Source: an uncultured Clostridia bacterium (GTDB lineage Bacteria; Bacillota; Clostridia; Christensenellales; Borkfalkiaceae). Taken from it: a stretch of DNA of 64,000 nt. The notes beneath the pieces were generated by a model. That model saw only the letters and a list, made by a program, of their open reading frames with translations, searched no databases and was not told the DNA's origin. Positions 63,576 through 64,000 of the stretch are shown piece after piece. How positions within the stretch are numbered: the stretch's first letter is position 1; every line of letters starts with the position of its first letter. The stretch lies in NCBI GenBank assembly GCA_944362555.1, contig CALVTL010000001.1:1-64000 (forward strand), read 5' to 3'. The translations under genes were made by a program, and so were the position numbers.

Positions 63576-64000
63576 ATGGATTACAGACAGTATATCGCAG
63601 AAAAGATACCGGTGGACGGGGTGAGCGCGCAGGAGATCGCGCAGCTTCTTTCAGTGCCGCCCGATCCCGCGATGGGGGACTATGCGCTCCCTTGCTTTAA
63701 GTTCGCCAAGACGATGCGCAAGAGCCCCGTCGCCATTGCGCAGGAGTTCGCCGCCGCCATCTCCCCCGATGACGTCATCGCCGAAGTGACGGCGCTCAAC
63801 GGCTATCTCAACTTCAAAGTCAACAAGGCGGGGCTGGCAAAGGACGTGCTCGCGCGCATCCTCTCGGAGGGTGAGCGGTACGGCTCCTCGGACATGGGTG
63901 GGGGGAAAGTCGTCTGCATCGACTATTCCTCCGTCAATATCGCCAAGCCCTTCCACATCGGACACCTCTCCACCACCGTCATCGGCGGCGCGCTGTACCG
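63576..64000 (+). CDS. argS: Arginyl-tRNA synthetase, N-terminal part (cut by window end)
   Basis: The first 141 codons of ArgRS, running off the window. The N-terminal tRNA-binding domain (MDYRQYIAEKIPVDGVSAQE, GDYALPCFKFAKTMRKSPV) is followed by the class I signature VNIAKPFHIGHLSTTVIGG, the ArgRS variant of HIGH. The ATG at 63576 was chosen over the in-frame ATG at 63546, which lies inside the -10 box. Confidence 0.93.
   Translation, partial: MDYRQYIAEKIPVDGVSAQEIAQLLSVPPDPAMGDYALPCFKFAKTMRKSPVAIAQEFAAAISPDDVIAEVTALNGYLNFKVNKAGLAKDVLARILSEGERYGSSDMGGGKVVCIDYSSVNIAKPFHIGHLSTTVIGGALY

Noticed and set aside
63893..63912. Another copy of the GGACATGGGTGGGGG repeat unit
   Set aside because: It lies inside argS coding sequence (SDMGGGK) and lacks the TGAAATT part, so it is most simply a chance match.

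Overview
The window is G+C-rich, gene-dense bacterial chromosome from a spore-forming member of the Bacillota, most likely class Clostridia. The evidence is the Gram-positive gene orders (plsX-rnc-smc-ftsY, ylxM-ffh-rpsP-khpA, tig-clpP-clpX), a clostridial single-chain PurL, a free-standing PurO-type IMP cyclohydrolase, a SpoVB-like flippase, a CotF-like spore protein and lipobox lipoproteins. An uncultured Christensenellales-like lineage is plausible but is a guess. No rRNA, tRNA, CRISPR array, integrase or transposase was recognised.

Layout. 0.3-9.7 kb: lipid synthesis, RNA processing, chromosome condensation and SRP genes (plsX, rnc, smc, ftsY, ylxM, ffh, rpsP, khpA). 10.5-17.4 kb: a DUF4375-like protein, pgi, a SpoVB-like flippase, a LysM-like protein, a putative spore-surface protein and rqcH. 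17.5-21.0 kb: tig-clpP-clpX. 21.8-28.6 kb: a membrane protein, a stand-alone sugar-ABC ATPase, an ArsP_2-type exporter and a hisC-like three-gene operon. 28.7-30.5 kb: a translationally coupled partner-switching module (STAS protein, degenerate RsbW, SigB-type sigma factor, second HATPase). 30.6-42.5 kb: a large membrane protein, a PucR-type regulator, an S41 protease, a cysteine-desulfurase-like enzyme divergent from DUF3343, nth, small spore-coat genes, a Wzz-like protein and a ZIP transporter. 43.0-57.1 kb: the purine operon purE-C-F-M-N-O-H'-D-L followed by fhs and mutY. 57.3-60.4 kb: a low-G+C tandem array of six lipoprotein genes. 60.5-64.0 kb: GNAT, DegV, ychF and the start of argS.

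The purine operon makes IMP from PRPP. Fhs supplies the formyl-tetrahydrofolate needed by PurN and the PurH-like transformylase, and PurO replaces the missing cyclohydrolase half of PurH. tig, clpP and clpX form a folding and proteolysis unit, and rqcH adds ribosome rescue. Several spore-linked or unassigned genes share a CATAGGAT-type element that could be a mother-cell sigma -10 box.

Most intergenic gaps over 300 bases (6.5-7.2, 9.7-10.6, 14.4-14.8, 21.0-21.8, 40.3-41.0 kb) are filled with dispersed palindromic repeats, and several lie where a conserved gene neighbourhood is interrupted. Other unusual features are promoters whose -10 box lies 6 nt from the start codon (leaderless mRNAs), two degenerate tandem repeats, a 74-bp direct repeat bracketing the lipoprotein array, an 18-bp palindrome in the purine leader and a lysine-rich tail on trigger factor. 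All functions are read from sequence alone. No database search was run.
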